Shown: in pieces, positions 1-12,045 of the stretch
Numbering within the stretch: position 1 is the first letter of the stretch
How the letters are laid out: each line of letters starts with the position of its first letter
Assembly: GCA_033002965.1 (NCBI GenBank)
Contig: JAURVB010009641.1
Coordinates: forward strand, 1 to 64,000
Source of the DNA: Piper betle
Taxonomy: Eukaryota; Streptophyta; Magnoliopsida; Piperales; Piperaceae
Direction: 5' to 3'
DNA length: 64,000 nt
Made by a program: the position numbers and the translations under genes
Notes under the pieces: model-generated
The model's database searches: none
What the model saw: only the letters and a program-made list of their open reading frames with translations
What the model was told of the DNA's origin: nothing

Positions 1-123
1 GGTTTTCCACGTTAAATCTCTGCTCTTTTTGGTTTACGTTTTATCGTATTTCTCGGGTCTTATTTTTCCATTACTTTTGTTCAGCTGTGGTTGATCTCTC
101 AATTTTGGGGATTTGCCTCAACA
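1..123 (+). repeat. Left LTR, 3' part only
   Basis: This matches the last ~123 bases of the right LTR (4168-4290) with scattered differences and ends in the same CTCAACA. It is cut by the window edge. Confidence 0.9.
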
Positions 124-145
124 ATTGGCGCCATCCTGATAGAGT

Positions 146-3100
146 TTGGGTCTCATTCAATCGGATCTTGATTTAAGTGGGAGCCATGGCGGACAGTTCC
201 AAGACTGGGAGAAAATTGAGAAGTTTGATGAAACAAATTATCAATGGTGGAGGATGCAGATTGAGGATCGTCTATTCAAGAGCAGCTTCCATCAGCTGCT
301 TGTAGGTACCAAGCCAGAAGCGATGTCAGCTGAGGAGTGGAGCCTTATTGGATAGGCGAGCCTTAGCCATCGTCCGATTGTGTTTAACACAGTCGGGTGG
401 CGTTCAATGTCTCAAATTGACGACCGACAAAGGGTTGATGGGGGCATTGAGCTGGATGTTTATGAGAAGTCATCGATCTAACAGGTTATTTTTGTTGAGG
501 AAGATTTGATCTGTTAAGGTACCGACGGTAAATCTGTGCTAATCATTTGAATGGCTTCAATAAGGTTTGGGCTCAACTTGAATTCGATGGAGTTGAGCTT
601 TTATTGAAGGTATTGGAAATCTTTAGTGTTCATGTGTTCTTTGCCAAAGAGTTGGGTACATACCTGGATTAAAGAAAAATCTTGTATCGATGTAATAAGC
701 TGGACCAAAGAGGGCTATGGGATCATATTCGAAAACAATCAGTGGAAGATCGAGCAAAGGAGCATTGGTGGTGATCAAGGGGAAGGCGGTTGGGTACACT
801 CTGCCACATTGTCTACAGGATAGATCAGTTTGTTTGCTTTGGCAAATAACATAACGGCGTTGTGGAATAGAAGGCTTGGTTGTTTGGAGTGAGAGTGGGA
901 TGAGGATCTTACATTCAAGAAGGTTTTTTTGGCCGGTATAATTGATTCTAACTTTGGTTTGGCGAAGACTGTGTTTTAGGTAAACAAAAACGGGTCAGCT
1001 TTACAAAGGGTGGGTGAGAGATGGAAATCCAAGAAAACGTTGGAGTTGGTTCCTACTGGATGTTTGGGGACTCAAGCCCATGATGTATCTTTTGGAGGTA
1101 ATCTCTATTTTGTTACCTTTACATTGATGATTTTAGTAGGAAGAAGTGGATGTACACTATTAAGAAAAAAGATTAGATGTCTTTAACATTTTTAAGATGT
1201 GGAAAGCCTGAGTTGAGAATGAAACAGGTTTAAGACTAAAATGTCTTCTGTCGGATAATGGTGGAGAATATTGCAATAAGGTGTTTGACTCTTATTGTGA
1301 ACAACGGGGAATTAGAAGGATCAAGACAGTGCCAAGGACACCACAACAGAATGGGGTGGTGGAGAGAATGAACAGGACCATCCTAGAGTGAGCGAGAAGT
1401 ATGAGGGTTCATGCTAGACTCCCTTTTGCATCTTTGGGGTGCCACAGTGGATACAGCTGTCTACCTAATAAACTGAAGTCCATCAAGCGCCTTAAGATGG
1501 GAAAATACCGGAAGAGGTATGGTCTGGTAAGAAGGATTGCCTACTCTTTTCTTAAAGTCTTTGGTTGTATTGTATATACACACATGTTGACAGGGAATCC
1601 AAGAAAGAAGTCTGATACAAGGCCCGCAAATGTGTATTTCTTGGACATGGAGGTGATGGGTATGATTACCGGATGTGGGATTTCGAGAACAACAAGGTGT
1701 TTCTGAAGTCGGGATGTTGTATTCAATGAAGAGTGCATGTGCAAAGACATGAAAGAAGAAAAGAATGAAGAGTCAAAAAGAAAAAGAATATATGGAGCTT
1801 GATGAGACAGATTAAGAGATGTCAGAGATGCTGAGAAAATCCTGAAGGATTTGTTCCACCAAGTGATGAGGAACAATTATCTTCTGAAGGGAGACCGAAC
1901 AAGAAGGTGGAGTCATAGGCTAATCAACCAAATGATGATGGATCGGATTCTGAATATTCTGATGCACAAGTTGAAATTGATGACTCAGAGCCACCACAAG
2001 AGATAGTTGTGGCTCCTGAACCAAGGAGGAGCACAAAGGGTTAGAAAGTCTACTCAGAAATTAAATTTAATTGTACAACATGTTTTGTATACTGATGCCA
2101 GGAGAACCAGAGTCCTATAGATGAAGCCATGAGTGACAAAAACTCATCTTAAGTGGGAGTTGGCCATGAAGGATGAGATGTCATCGTTGGAGAAGAATCA
2201 TACATGGGAGTTGGTGAAGTTGCTGCCAAAAAGGAGGGTTCTTATAAAGCAAGTTGGATCTATCGGGTCAAGTCTGAAGCCCGTGGTGTACAAAGGTATA
2301 AGGCCGGGCTTGTGGTGAAAGGTTTTGGTCAAAAAGAAGGGATTGATTTTCATGATATATTTACACCTGTTTGTAAAAATGACTTCTATTAAAATTATTT
2401 TGAGTATTGTGGCTGTAAAGGGGTTGTATTTAGGAGCTAGCCTGAGTGTAAATACAGCTTTCCTTCATGAGTGTTGATTTGGAGGAGGAAATCTATATGG
2501 GTACAACCAAAAGGATTTGAAGTCAAAGGTAAAGAAAATATGGTGTGCAAATTGAAGAGGAGTCTATATGGACTCAAACAAGCACCAAGACAGTGGTATT
2601 TAAAAATTTGACAAGTTTATGTTGGATAATGGATTTACTAGGAGCAATTCGGGACCATTGTGTATATCTACAAAAGTTTAATGATGGGGATTACATTATT
2701 TTAACTTGTATGTAGATGACATGCTTGTTGCAGAGACTTGTATGGAGAAAATTGTTAGTCTCAAGATGAGGTTAGCCTAGAGTTTTTCCATGAAGGATTT
2801 GGGTGAAGCAAAACAACTTCTTGGGATGCAAATTACCCGAGACAAGAAGAACAAGAAGTTGTGGTTATCTCAAGAAGGGTATGTGAAGAAAGTTCTTGAG
2901 AGATTCAACATGAATGAATCCAAGCCGGTGACTACTACTTTTGGGTAGTTTTCAATTGTCCAAAGAACAAGGTGCTAAGAGTGAGGAGGATAAAGCTCAC
3001 ATGAAAAAGGTGCCTTATGCTTCAGCTATTAGAAGTCTTATGTATACTATGGTGAGTACAAGACCAGATATTGCACATGCAGTAGGAGTAGTGAGCGAGA

Positions 3101-3671
3101 GTTCATGCAGTGAACCCAGGAAAAGAACACTGGGAGGCAGTAAAATGGATTTTCGGGTACTTGAAAGGAACTTCTAATTGTTGTTTGTGTTTTGGGGGTG
3201 ATAATATTGATGTGCAAGGTTATGTGGACTCGGACCATGCTGGAAATAGAGACAATGACAGGAGTACATCCGGATACATGCTTTACAGTTGGTGGAACCG
3301 CAATGAGTTGGGTTTTCAAATTGCAAAAGATAGTTGCTCTGTCTTCAACTGAGGCTGAATATGTGGCTACTACAGAAGCTAGCAAGGAATATATTTGGAT
3401 TAAAACTTTAATGAATGAGTTAGGTTTTAATGGGGTTGATTGCGGGTTGTACTGTGATAGTCAAAGTGTAATCCATTTAGCCAAGAACTCGGCATTTCAT
3501 TCTAGGACCAAACATATTCGGTTAAGGTATCATGTTATCAGATCTTTATTAGAAGAACGTAAATTGAAGTTGGAGAAGATAAATGGAAAAAATAATCCGG
3601 CGGATATGTTGACTAAACCGGTGGATGGAAAAAAGTTGAGTTTTTTCTCAACTTTGGTGAACTTGCACTAA
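146..3671 (+). pseudogene. copia gag-pol polyprotein, degenerate
   Basis: Broken reading frames show, in order: a gag start at 146-355 (motifs KFDETNYQWW and QIEDRL, typical of plant copia gag); integrase remnants at about 1080-1700 (SDNGGEYC and [12 protein letters not shown], the D-x-E core end); reverse transcriptase at about 2130-2900 with the YVDDM catalytic box near 2710; and RNase H at 3192-3671 (DSDHAGN, SSTEAEYVA, RTKHIRLRYH, NPADMLTKPV). The RNase H end is the best preserved part. Frame changes and stops occur throughout, so no functional protein is possible. Confidence 0.92.
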
Positions 3672-3751
3672 CATGCAGGTGGACTCATGCAACGAACAAG
3701 TGGAGGAAGAGTTTGGACTGGTGTGTTCCAATCGGAGTCCAAGTGGGAGAT

Positions 3752-4290
3752 TGTTAATATGTGTAATTGTATTAATGATATGTAGCCCATTGTCACACTC
3801 GAAATACTAAAGAAATCTTGGAATATTAACAGAGGTGGCTGTTAGTTGTTCCATTGAGATTGAAGGGTCTCAAAGCTTCTCTATAAATTGACCTTCATTT
3901 GTCTCATTCTAAGAAAGGAAAGACAAGCAGAAGAAAAGACAAGAAAAAGAGAGATAGGGAGAGATATAGAGACAAAAAAAGAGGGAAAAATATTCATGAG
4001 TTTATCTTATACGGAGTATTGAGAGAGAATGAAATCTTGTAATCTCAATAGTATAGGGTGTGTGAGTAATCTTCTTGTACGTCTCTATATATATTTGATG
4101 ACTGTAATCTTTGTTGAAGTAGTGAATTGTTCGTTGTTGCCCGTGGTTTTTGACTCTCGATTTAAGGAGGGTTTTCCACGTTAAATCTCTACTCTTTGTG
4201 GTTTTGTTTTATCGTTATTTCTCAGGTCTTATTTTCTCATTACTTTTGTTCGTTGTGGTTGATCTCCGATTTTGAGGATTTTTCTCAACA
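3752..4290 (+). repeat. Right LTR (539 bp)
   Basis: It begins TGTTAATATG directly after the polypurine tract and ends CTCAACA, the TG...CA form of copia LTRs. A TATA-like CTATAAATTG lies near 3880, followed by a purine-rich transcript-leader stretch (3910-3990). Confidence 0.9.
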
Positions 4291-5516
4291 GGTTGCATGT
4301 CTTCCATCCCCGTGAAGTTCACATTCGCCTACGTCTTACAGGATTTTTTTACTTTTTCAATAAATGGTGGAACTTTAAAGCCACTTCAAATAGTCTTCTA
4401 ATTACACGAAATTCCTATCAACAGCATCACTTCTCCAGAATTCTGATTATTTCTATTTTTGCTCTTTTCCTACACAAAATTTGGAAGTCCATGGATTATG
4501 ATTTTTTTCCCCTATGGCGATAGATTTATGTACATTCATTCATAAGGAATACACACTTGGCATTTCATTTTAACGTATATGTATATTTATGTTTTTATTT
4601 TTTTGTAACTTACTTGCAAGAGAGTTTTTTATGAAAAATTGTTTATTTTCGTACTTACTCGTCGAACGCAACTCAAATGGTAAAGCACTTAGACAAAAAA
4701 GATGGCATACTACAAATTGGCAGCAAACCTGCATCTTTTTCGTAATTGCACCTGTCATTGGCCTCCGACCCAAAGACATTGTGATCCTGATTGCTCACAC
4801 TAAGTGATAAGAATCTCAACTAATTAGTAAAAGCCTCGGGAAAATGTCAAACCTTCCTCTGACCTGGCCGTTGCATCAATTGTTTAGCACACCCCCTTCT
4901 TCATACACAGATGACACATTAGAGTTCATGAAGTTTTCCAGTTCAATTAATTATAGAAAAATCAACGCGGAAGATAATACTTGCAATATTTCTTTTATGA
5001 TATGGATATAATTAAACACATCATTTTAGGAACAGATCAATGACAAAGAGAAGAAGAAGAAGAAAATATATAATTAAACGTGGAAACTGTCTTGGGTGGT
5101 TAGCTCGTCTATTGTGCTGGGGTGCGAACGTGTACTTCACTACAGAGAAGCCATATCGATCATGGAAATAGTTGCTTACTCGCTTCTAATCTGTTTCGTA
5201 CGAAAGCAAAGCCGACCGGGCGAAAACTGGTCCAACAATCCAATATCAAGACTATACTCCTTCTATTCCATGATGCACAACATGGAATTGTATCTAATTC
5301 GTTACGTTTCTAACAATTAAGTCTTGTCAAATGACTTTTCTTTGTGAAACAAACAACTTCCAATTTCTTGACCCAAAACTAACTTCACATTCAATCTGAT
5401 CATACCCACGCAAAGCAACACAAAATTGTTCAAGGATTTACAGTTAAATCATATATGTCACATGTACAACTGGAATGAATTAACGAACATTATTGCACGC
5501 ATAATTGCGGCGGCGG
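4291..5516. other. Spacer without recognised gene
   Basis: AT-rich unique-looking sequence between the copia right LTR and the 3' end of the U-box gene. The short open frames here (for example 4272-4523 and 5096-5320) match nothing I recognise and have no conserved motifs. The last ~200 bases probably hold the 3' UTR of the U-box gene on the minus strand. Confidence 0.6.
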
Positions 5517-7563
5517 CTACGTCGACTGGACCTCGAAGCCGGCCGTCTGATACCGCACCATCGCCAACCGGTGGCAAATTCGCGCAAGGGCGCCGGCCTT
5601 GACCCTTGCCCTGGGCGTGCCGGAGCCCATGATCTCCCAAATCACCGGCTCGATCCCCTGCGTCCTCGCGAGCTCCGCCGCGGCATTCCGGTTCTTCCGG
5701 CACACCAGCACCAGCGCCGCCGCCACGCTTTCGCGAGCCCGGTCGCTTCCCCCATCAGCACTTCGATCAGCGTCCGCACCGCACCCTCCATCCCCGCCAC
5801 CGCGGACGCCCCGCCGCGCTTCGCCACGGCCGCGATCACCGCCGTCGCCTCCTCGGAAACATCGGCCACCGCCGCGATCGCGGCCTCCACCACGCCGGCC
5901 TCCAGCAGCATCCCCACCCCTTCCCTCTCTCCCGCCAAATTCAAAATGGCCACGAGGGCGTCGGCCTTGGATGTGGCGGGGCCCGTCTTCAGAAGCTCGA
6001 TCAAGCCGTTGCTCACCCGTGGGTCCCGGCATATCACCTTGCGGTGGGCCCGCACGATGGTCAAGCTAGACACCGTGGCCGCGGCGTTCTCCTCGCCTCC
6101 CACGTGCCGCCGGAACGGAGCACGTGCACGACGCCGTCGAAAACGCCGTCGATTTTCAGTATCCGCTCCTTGTTGGCCTCCAAAATGGAGAGGTTCAGTA
6201 GCGCCGTCACGACGTTGACTTGGAGGCTCGGGTCGTCGGACCTCAGAAGCGGGCCGAGCAGCTCAACGGCTCCAGAGTCGGCAATGAAAGCCCGGTTATC
6301 CGCGTTGGCCTTGGACAGGCTCCGGAGCTCGTAAACCACTCGGTTCGCCGCATCGGACAACCCTGCCGCGGATGCCTCCCGGAGCTTCTCCACTAAGAAG
6401 GACGCCGTCATTTTCGTCGCCTCGGCTGCTGCCTTGCTTACCGGCAAGGGTTTCGGAGTGTGAGATGCACAGGCCATGGCCGGCTCGACCGTGTCGAATG
6501 GAAAGCCGATAGTCCGGCACCACTTGGCTATCAGGTTCTTCAATGCTCGGTTTGATGTTAGCTCGGTGCGGAGAAGGGGCTGCCCCGTCTTCGGACATGT
6601 CATGGACCCGGACTCGATCCACCGGGTAATCGATGGGCGGTCATAAGTCTGGCCCGTGGACACAACCACCGGATCCCTCATAAGCTCAAGCGAAATCGGA
6701 CACCGAAAGTCCGGCGGAATGGCGAAGTCCGATGCTGACACAGCATCGTCCACTTTTCGAGGCGGCCGGGGCGTTGACGCGCCGAACAAGACGCATTTTG
6801 CGTAGCGAACGAGCCCGACGAGCGCGGCAATCGTGTTCGCTTCCTTGTACATGACTACCTGCCCCTTCAACTCGGCCTCCAAACTCTTGATCTCACCTCG
6901 GCACGCCCGAGAGTCGTTGACCTTGAGCCGGCGGAAGATGTCCGAGATGCGTCCGCGGTCGGGGACGACCTCCCGTTCGATATCATCAATCACGGACAAG
7001 ACCTCCGCCCGAAGAGCCAAATCGCCCGAGTCGACGAACTCTTCGACTCGCCGCCGGCGGTGGCTCTTGGCGAGCACAACCTGGTCGACGGCGTCGTCCG
7101 AGACGGCGAGGTCGTGGATCGGAAGGATGTCGAGCAGCGTGTAGAGATCGGCCTCCGCCTCATGGAACGAGTTGGAGATCGACTCGGTGTGGATGAGCAG
7201 CCAGAACCGGCTCTTGCCGGCGAGGTCGTCGATCAGAGCTCCGACTCGTTGGAGCACGATGAAGATCTCTTCGAGGCAGAGCTCAGCCGAGGAGGGGAGG
7301 CTGCCGCGGCAGCCGCGGCCCCCGCCGGCGAGGAGCTCTTCGAAGAGGAGGGAGAGGAGGCCGGCCTTGCGGACGACGGAACGAGAGTTGCGACGTTGGA
7401 GAGGGTGGGAGAGGGCGTGGTTGGAGGAGGAGATGTCGCGGGCGAGGTGGTTGAGGGAGTGGAGGAGGCGGCCGCCGGAGGAAGAAGAGGAGGAGCTGCA
7501 GACGGGGGAGGCTTGCCGGCAGCCCTTTTTGGCCGGGAAGTTGTCCTGGCGGGTGACGGCCAT
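5517..7563 (-). CDS. U-box/ARM E3 ubiquitin ligase, PUB16/17-like, with two frame breaks
   Basis: Plant U-box (PUB) proteins are E3 ligases: the U-box binds an E2 and the C-terminal armadillo repeats bind targets. The frame from 7563 encodes an N-terminal helical UND region (about residues 30-260), the U-box (about 281-355; DFRCPISLELMRDPVV, TGQTYDR, CPKTGQ) and the first ARM repeats (about 395-490). The frame is lost near 6090-6096 and ARM coding continues in a second frame (motifs AILNLAGERE, LIEVLMGEATG), then in a third after about 5735-5748 (RARESVAAAL, GIEPVIWEIMGSG), ending at 5517. Each break is explained by one missing base in a GC-rich run. Read across them the protein is about 680 residues, close to Arabidopsis PUB16 (about 670), and intronless like PUB16/17. 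Either an assembly error or a young pseudogene. Confidence 0.85.
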
Positions 7564-8408
7564 GCGGTGGCGCGCAAGCTGGTGCGTACGGGAATATTGC
7601 TGGATTAAACTTTGATGGAATATATGTACGTTTGTGGCTTATATGCATGCAGCAAAAAAGGTAATCGATCATAAATAGGGACATGAATATATGAAGATAT
7701 GAATTTCGATTATATATATATATTATATATATATGAATTATGGTAAGGTGGCGGGCTCTTTGTTTTCTTTGTTTTGGAGGTTTACCAGGTAAAACAGCGG
7801 TGGGAAGAAGTCGGCGGCCGGCATTTTGATCTCTGACTCAGCCCCTCCAGATGAGCTGGCCCAGCCCATTTCTTAACGGAGTCTGGTATGGAAGGGAAGC
7901 TGCACCGTTTGTCTGTTACGTCAAGCATTTGTACCTTCTTCTCTTTTACATATAAAAGAAAACATCCATGATGGTACCTTACACGGGATGCAGTTTTGTT
8001 TTAATGGTTGTTTTTACCTGTCTTTTAAGTAAGTTTAAAGATATTTTTAATATTAATATTCATCAGCATCCCCACGTTGACACGTTTTCTTAACCATTCG
8101 ATGAAGTGATCCTCTCTATGCAATCTATTCCTTACAAAGCATTTTCAGACTTCCTTGTTTTTGGGTTAATTTTTATCTCATAATAATTTTATTGGTTCAT
8201 TAGTATTTATTTAATTTGAAATCATTGTTATTATTTTTAATTAAGAGTATTATTTTACTTAAATTAAAATCTAAAACATACGGGCCTTCAAACAATGTAA
8301 TGAGCCCATTAATACTTATTTAATTTAAAATTATTACTACTTTATTATTTAATTAGGACGGCATTTGAGCATAGTTCTACCCAAATTATAAATCATAAAA
8401 ATATTGAT
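7564..8408. other. Spacer and likely promoter of the U-box gene
   Basis: Holds the region upstream of the minus-strand U-box gene, with a short AT microsatellite at about 7710-7735. From about 8000 on it becomes strongly AT-rich. I see no gene. Confidence 0.5.
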
Positions 8409-8927
8409 ACATAAATTTGATATTTAATGTACATATTATTATTATTTATTATTATTAGAAAATTTTGAAGCATAAATCAATACCTGAATTGGGAATTTTA
8501 AAATATTGATACTCTAATAATTATACTGTTCAAATTAAATGTATTGTTTCATATGCATTCTTATTTAGAGTTTTAAAAATTTTAATTGATTAATTATTTA
8601 TTTATATATTGTTTAAAAAATAAATTCCCTATAATTATTAAAAATGTTACTTATTAAAATTACTTTTAATATTTATATGCAACTATGATTTTTCTAAATT
8701 AAATAAATATTCATTATTTTTATTCATTAAATAAATATTAATATATTTAAAATTATATAACTCAAAATAAATTTGATATTTACTATACATATTATTATTA
8801 TTATTATTTACTATTATTCAGAAAGAATTGAAGCATAAGTATACCTAAATTAGGAATTTTATAAGATTGATAATTTAATAATTACAGCATTCGAATTAAA
8901 TTTACTATTCAATATACATTCTTAATT
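8409..8927. repeat. Diverged direct repeat pair in AT-rich DNA
   Basis: Segments 8409-8565 and 8764-8927 align along their length: both carry AAATTTGATATTTA, a run of ATT triplets, GAAGCATAA, a GGGAATTTT/AGGAATTTT element and CATTCTTA near the end. They are separated by ~200 bases of AT-rich sequence. Probably remnants of an old duplication or of a dead element. Confidence 0.7.
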
Positions 8928-9200
8928 TAGATTTTTACAAATTTAGTTAGTTAATTTAAAATTAGATTTTTACAAATTTTAGTTAGTTAATTTTATGCAC
9001 GGGGATGGCTAGTTAAAATTTAAAATTAGTGTTATTTTGTTTAGTTATTTATAGAGCAAATATTTTATAATCATCTATATCCTAAAAAGATTTGTGAAAT
9101 ACTTACAGCTAAATTAATATGACTGGTCCATAATAAGAGCATGCTAGAGTGCTCAATCTTTTATTGCACCAAAGAATGAATATCATTAAAAATGAAGAGT

Positions 9201-9403
9201 AATAATCGGTTATAAAGTAAGTACAGCCAATATGGTTATATGGTTATAAAACCCAATAAGATTCAAGTAATCCACTCCCTCATTAAATACCTTTATTACA
9301 TCTTTATTATTTAAGGTAAAAGTAAGTATTATTTTTATAATCTTCTAATTATTTATTGGGTGTTACGACCATTATTGGCTATAAGACTTAAAAACAGATT
9401 ATT
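9201..9403. mobile_element. MITE-like inverted-repeat element
   Basis: The left arm (GCCAATATGG near 9226, then ACCCAATAA) is repeated in inverse at the right (TTATTGGGTG at 9354 and ATTATTGGCT at 9371). Arms are about 35-55 bases with gaps around an AT-rich centre. No coding capacity. I could not fix a target duplication. Confidence 0.55.
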
Positions 9404-11102
9404 TTATATCAAGTGCTGATAGAATTTTTTGTGTGGTTTGCACCATTTTCAGTTATTAAGTAACGGAGACGGGCATGCGTTACGCATAGAAGTTGGAACG
9501 TTGACAACCGTAGCTGTTCGCTCTCACTAACATGGTCATATTTTCTTTCAAAAAAAAAAGCACGGTCATAGTTTTGTTGGATCCAGAAGAGAGAGGAGAA
9601 GAGGCGAGTGTGGTGGTTCTGGAAGTTGGAGGTTGCCAATAAGTTTCCAATTTGATAAGCTTGAATTGTGGGGACAAGTATGATGGATGCAGGCGGTGGG
9701 AAATGACCAATAATTGGGTTAGGAATGGGATTGAGTATTGACCATATTAATCAAAATGCTTTAGTTTGAAGTTTGTGCTGTTCATCTTAGAAAACTGCTT
9801 CGGCCGCCAAGACATATTCTTCCTTGTGGATGCAGCAGTTTTTCACTAAATTTTTGCCCACGTCCGTCTAGCTTTACCCTTAGTCATATATCCAAGTAAT
9901 TTCGGCCTTTGTAACTAAATCATGTTTTTATATATAAATACAAAAGATATGAACATTGAAACTTCATAAATATTCTTTGTAGGTTACATTTAAATAACCT
10001 TAGTCACACTTTTCATGAAGAGGTGATTGCATGAAGATAATCTAATAATTAAAAATAATCGACTTTTAAATCTTAGAATTATCCAGTCTAAAAGTCTTCC
10101 TAGTTTTGTTAACTTCGTTAATTAAACAGTAAGTGTAGTAGTTGCTAATCTGCGGGTTTTGGTACATATTTGGGTTGGTAGATAGGTTCAGTAGTCCATT
10201 TTTGGAGTTAAATTACTAAGATTGATTTTCCACATAACTAATACAATTGCTTGAGGACTTGGTATATACTTGATCATTCATGCGTACATATCAGGAACAC
10301 TAATATTATAACAAAAAACAAAAAAAACACTGTTAGTTGACGATTTATGATTACATGATTGGGTTAGGTACTTACTAAGGTCAAATAAAGTGAGCACATA
10401 TTTTATAGATTAATGTTATGAAACAAGATGGGTCGATGAAAAATAAAAGACAGGTCGGCACGTCCTAGTCCACTAGTTTTGTTTTCATCGGAAGATGGAT
10501 ACTCATCCGCACACGTTTGAGAAGGTAAGCATAAATGATACGCAAACACGTAATTGATTATGCTAGTTTTTCGTTAGTTTTATTGGAAATCTTGTCATAT
10601 GATAGACGAAAGAGCATGTTGAAGTTATATTAACTCGACAAGATGTTATGCCATATACGACCCTAAATTAAATAAATTTTAATTATATATATAAATTATC
10701 ATTTAATAATGAAACAGATTGTAATAATTTAATATATTAAATATTTAAAAGATATATCCTATTTAAATTAAAAGACGAATTATAATCATTTGATCTTTGT
10801 ATTATATTTTTTCTCAGGACAGCTCAAGAGACTCTTATTAGCAGGAAATTAAAAGTTGAGGTTAAGCAGGTTCGCAACTATGACCTTCTACCCTTGAAGT
10901 TTTTATTTTAAAAAAAATTGAAGTTGGCGTGATTCGTACCTATGACCCTCTGCAAGAGGTATTTTATTATATTTTTTTAGATCTTTATTGTGGCACTTTT
11001 GGTTTGCTGATTTTCCTCATTTTTATCTCGTGTCAAGTATCAAGTTTTCTTGTTTAGTGATAAGAGTAGATACACATGCATACGTAAGAAAATGAGGGTT
11101 AT
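9404..11102. other. AT-rich spacer
   Basis: No supported gene. The overlapping small minus-strand frames at 9409-9710 have no recognisable motif. Around 10855-10975 two similar phrases (CAACTATGACCTTCTA and TACCTATGACCCTCTG) hint at an old repeat. Confidence 0.5.
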
Positions 11103-11110
11103 ATTTATGA

Positions 11111-11331
11111 GGACTAGGGATTTGTTGTAGCACTTGCTATAGCAAATCCCGCTGTTGACAAGTGCTTGATTGATTTAAATATTTTTAATTAAAAGATATT
11201 AATTTAATTAGAAGAGATTAACTTAATTATTATAGTTAAATTTTTAAATACTACCAATTTAAAAATTTAAATCAATCAAGCACTTGCTATGCTGGTTTGT
11301 TGTAGCAAGTGCTACAAAAAATCCATGGTCC
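11111..11331. mobile_element. Non-autonomous hAT-like MITE with 8-bp target duplication
   Basis: A 221-bp element with long imperfect terminal inverted repeats. The left end (GGACTAGGGATTT, then TGTAGCACTTGCTA) mirrors the right end (TAGCAAGTGCTACA, then AAATCCATGGTCC), and a second inner pair AAGTGCTTGATTGATTTAAAT (its first 20 bases) lies on each side of an AT-rich centre. It is flanked by ATTTATGA (11103-11110) and ATTTATGG (11332-11339), matching at 7 of 8 bases, the length expected of hAT insertion. Confidence 0.85.
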
Positions 11332-11824
11332 ATTTATGGGAACTATCTTATGGTTTATTATTAGAGCTCAACATTATCCTTAAATGTTTTCAATTTTTTC
11401 AGTAATTAGGAAGCACATACCATCTTCTTCCACATCATTATTTTAAATATCATAGCGGTTACTATTTATAATCTGTAGGGGATATATTAGGTTTAATTAA
11501 GTCAAATCAGATTCATCCAAATTTTAAAATTATGAATAAATTATTTTATTAAACATTTAAAGTTTTATTTTATCATCGATACCTAAATAAATACGGGATA
11601 AAATATTTTGCCTTTAAAAATTTAAATTTTGTTAAATTTTAAATTAAAAAAATAAATTACAAATTAGAATAAAAATAAAGAATAAATAGACAATACACAA
11701 TATAGGGAGAGTATGATTTTAAAACTCTTTTTCTACTCCAAAAATTTTCAAGTCAGATATTTCGTATCAAACTTCATGGGTGATTTTCTTAGTGATAAGT
11801 TTTATGTTGACTCTTCCACTCAAA

Positions 11825-12045
11825 TAATAATAGTTATCAAAATATTTTATTTTATTATTTAGCTAAGTTAATATTTAAAAGTAATGTAAATCATATTTTT
11901 GCCAATTTCAAGTGTTTAAACAACAAGACTATACAATTTTACATAATATTTTATTTACTTAATTAAAAAAACGAGCCGACTCCACTTTCATTATACGTCT
12001 TAGTGAAGTTTGAATCATGAGTTTTAAACCATGATACCGGAAAAG
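11825..12045 (-). repeat. Dispersed repeat, copy 1 (inverted relative to 15240)
   Basis: The reverse complement aligns with 15240-15535: both carry TTTAAAACTC, ATTCAAACTT, an AGTCGGCTC/AGTCGACTC element and, further in, ACTTGAAATT followed by TATGATTTACATTA. Family not recognised. Confidence 0.65.

Larger units (their letters stand above)
1..4290 (+). mobile_element. Decayed Ty1-copia LTR retrotransposon
   Basis: Internal domains follow the copia order gag, integrase, reverse transcriptase, RNase H, between a cut-off left LTR and a complete right LTR. The two LTRs end in closely similar sequence (both finish in CTCAACA), so they are one pair. A primer-site candidate starting TGGCGCC follows the left LTR at about 126, and a polypurine stretch GTGGGAGA lies directly before the right LTR. 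Many stops and frameshifts break the polyprotein, so the copy is dead. The left part of the left LTR and its target duplication lie outside the window. Confidence 0.93.

Noticed and set aside
4670..4760. tRNA-like phrase CTCAAATGGTAAAGCACTT
   Set aside because: No T-arm or acceptor stem could be formed, so no tRNA or SINE is called.
7060..7615. Plus-strand frames of 147-182 codons
   Set aside because: Antisense shadows of the GC-rich U-box gene.
9409..9710. Two overlapping 76-codon minus-strand frames
   Set aside because: No motifs, different frames over the same DNA, and next to a MITE.
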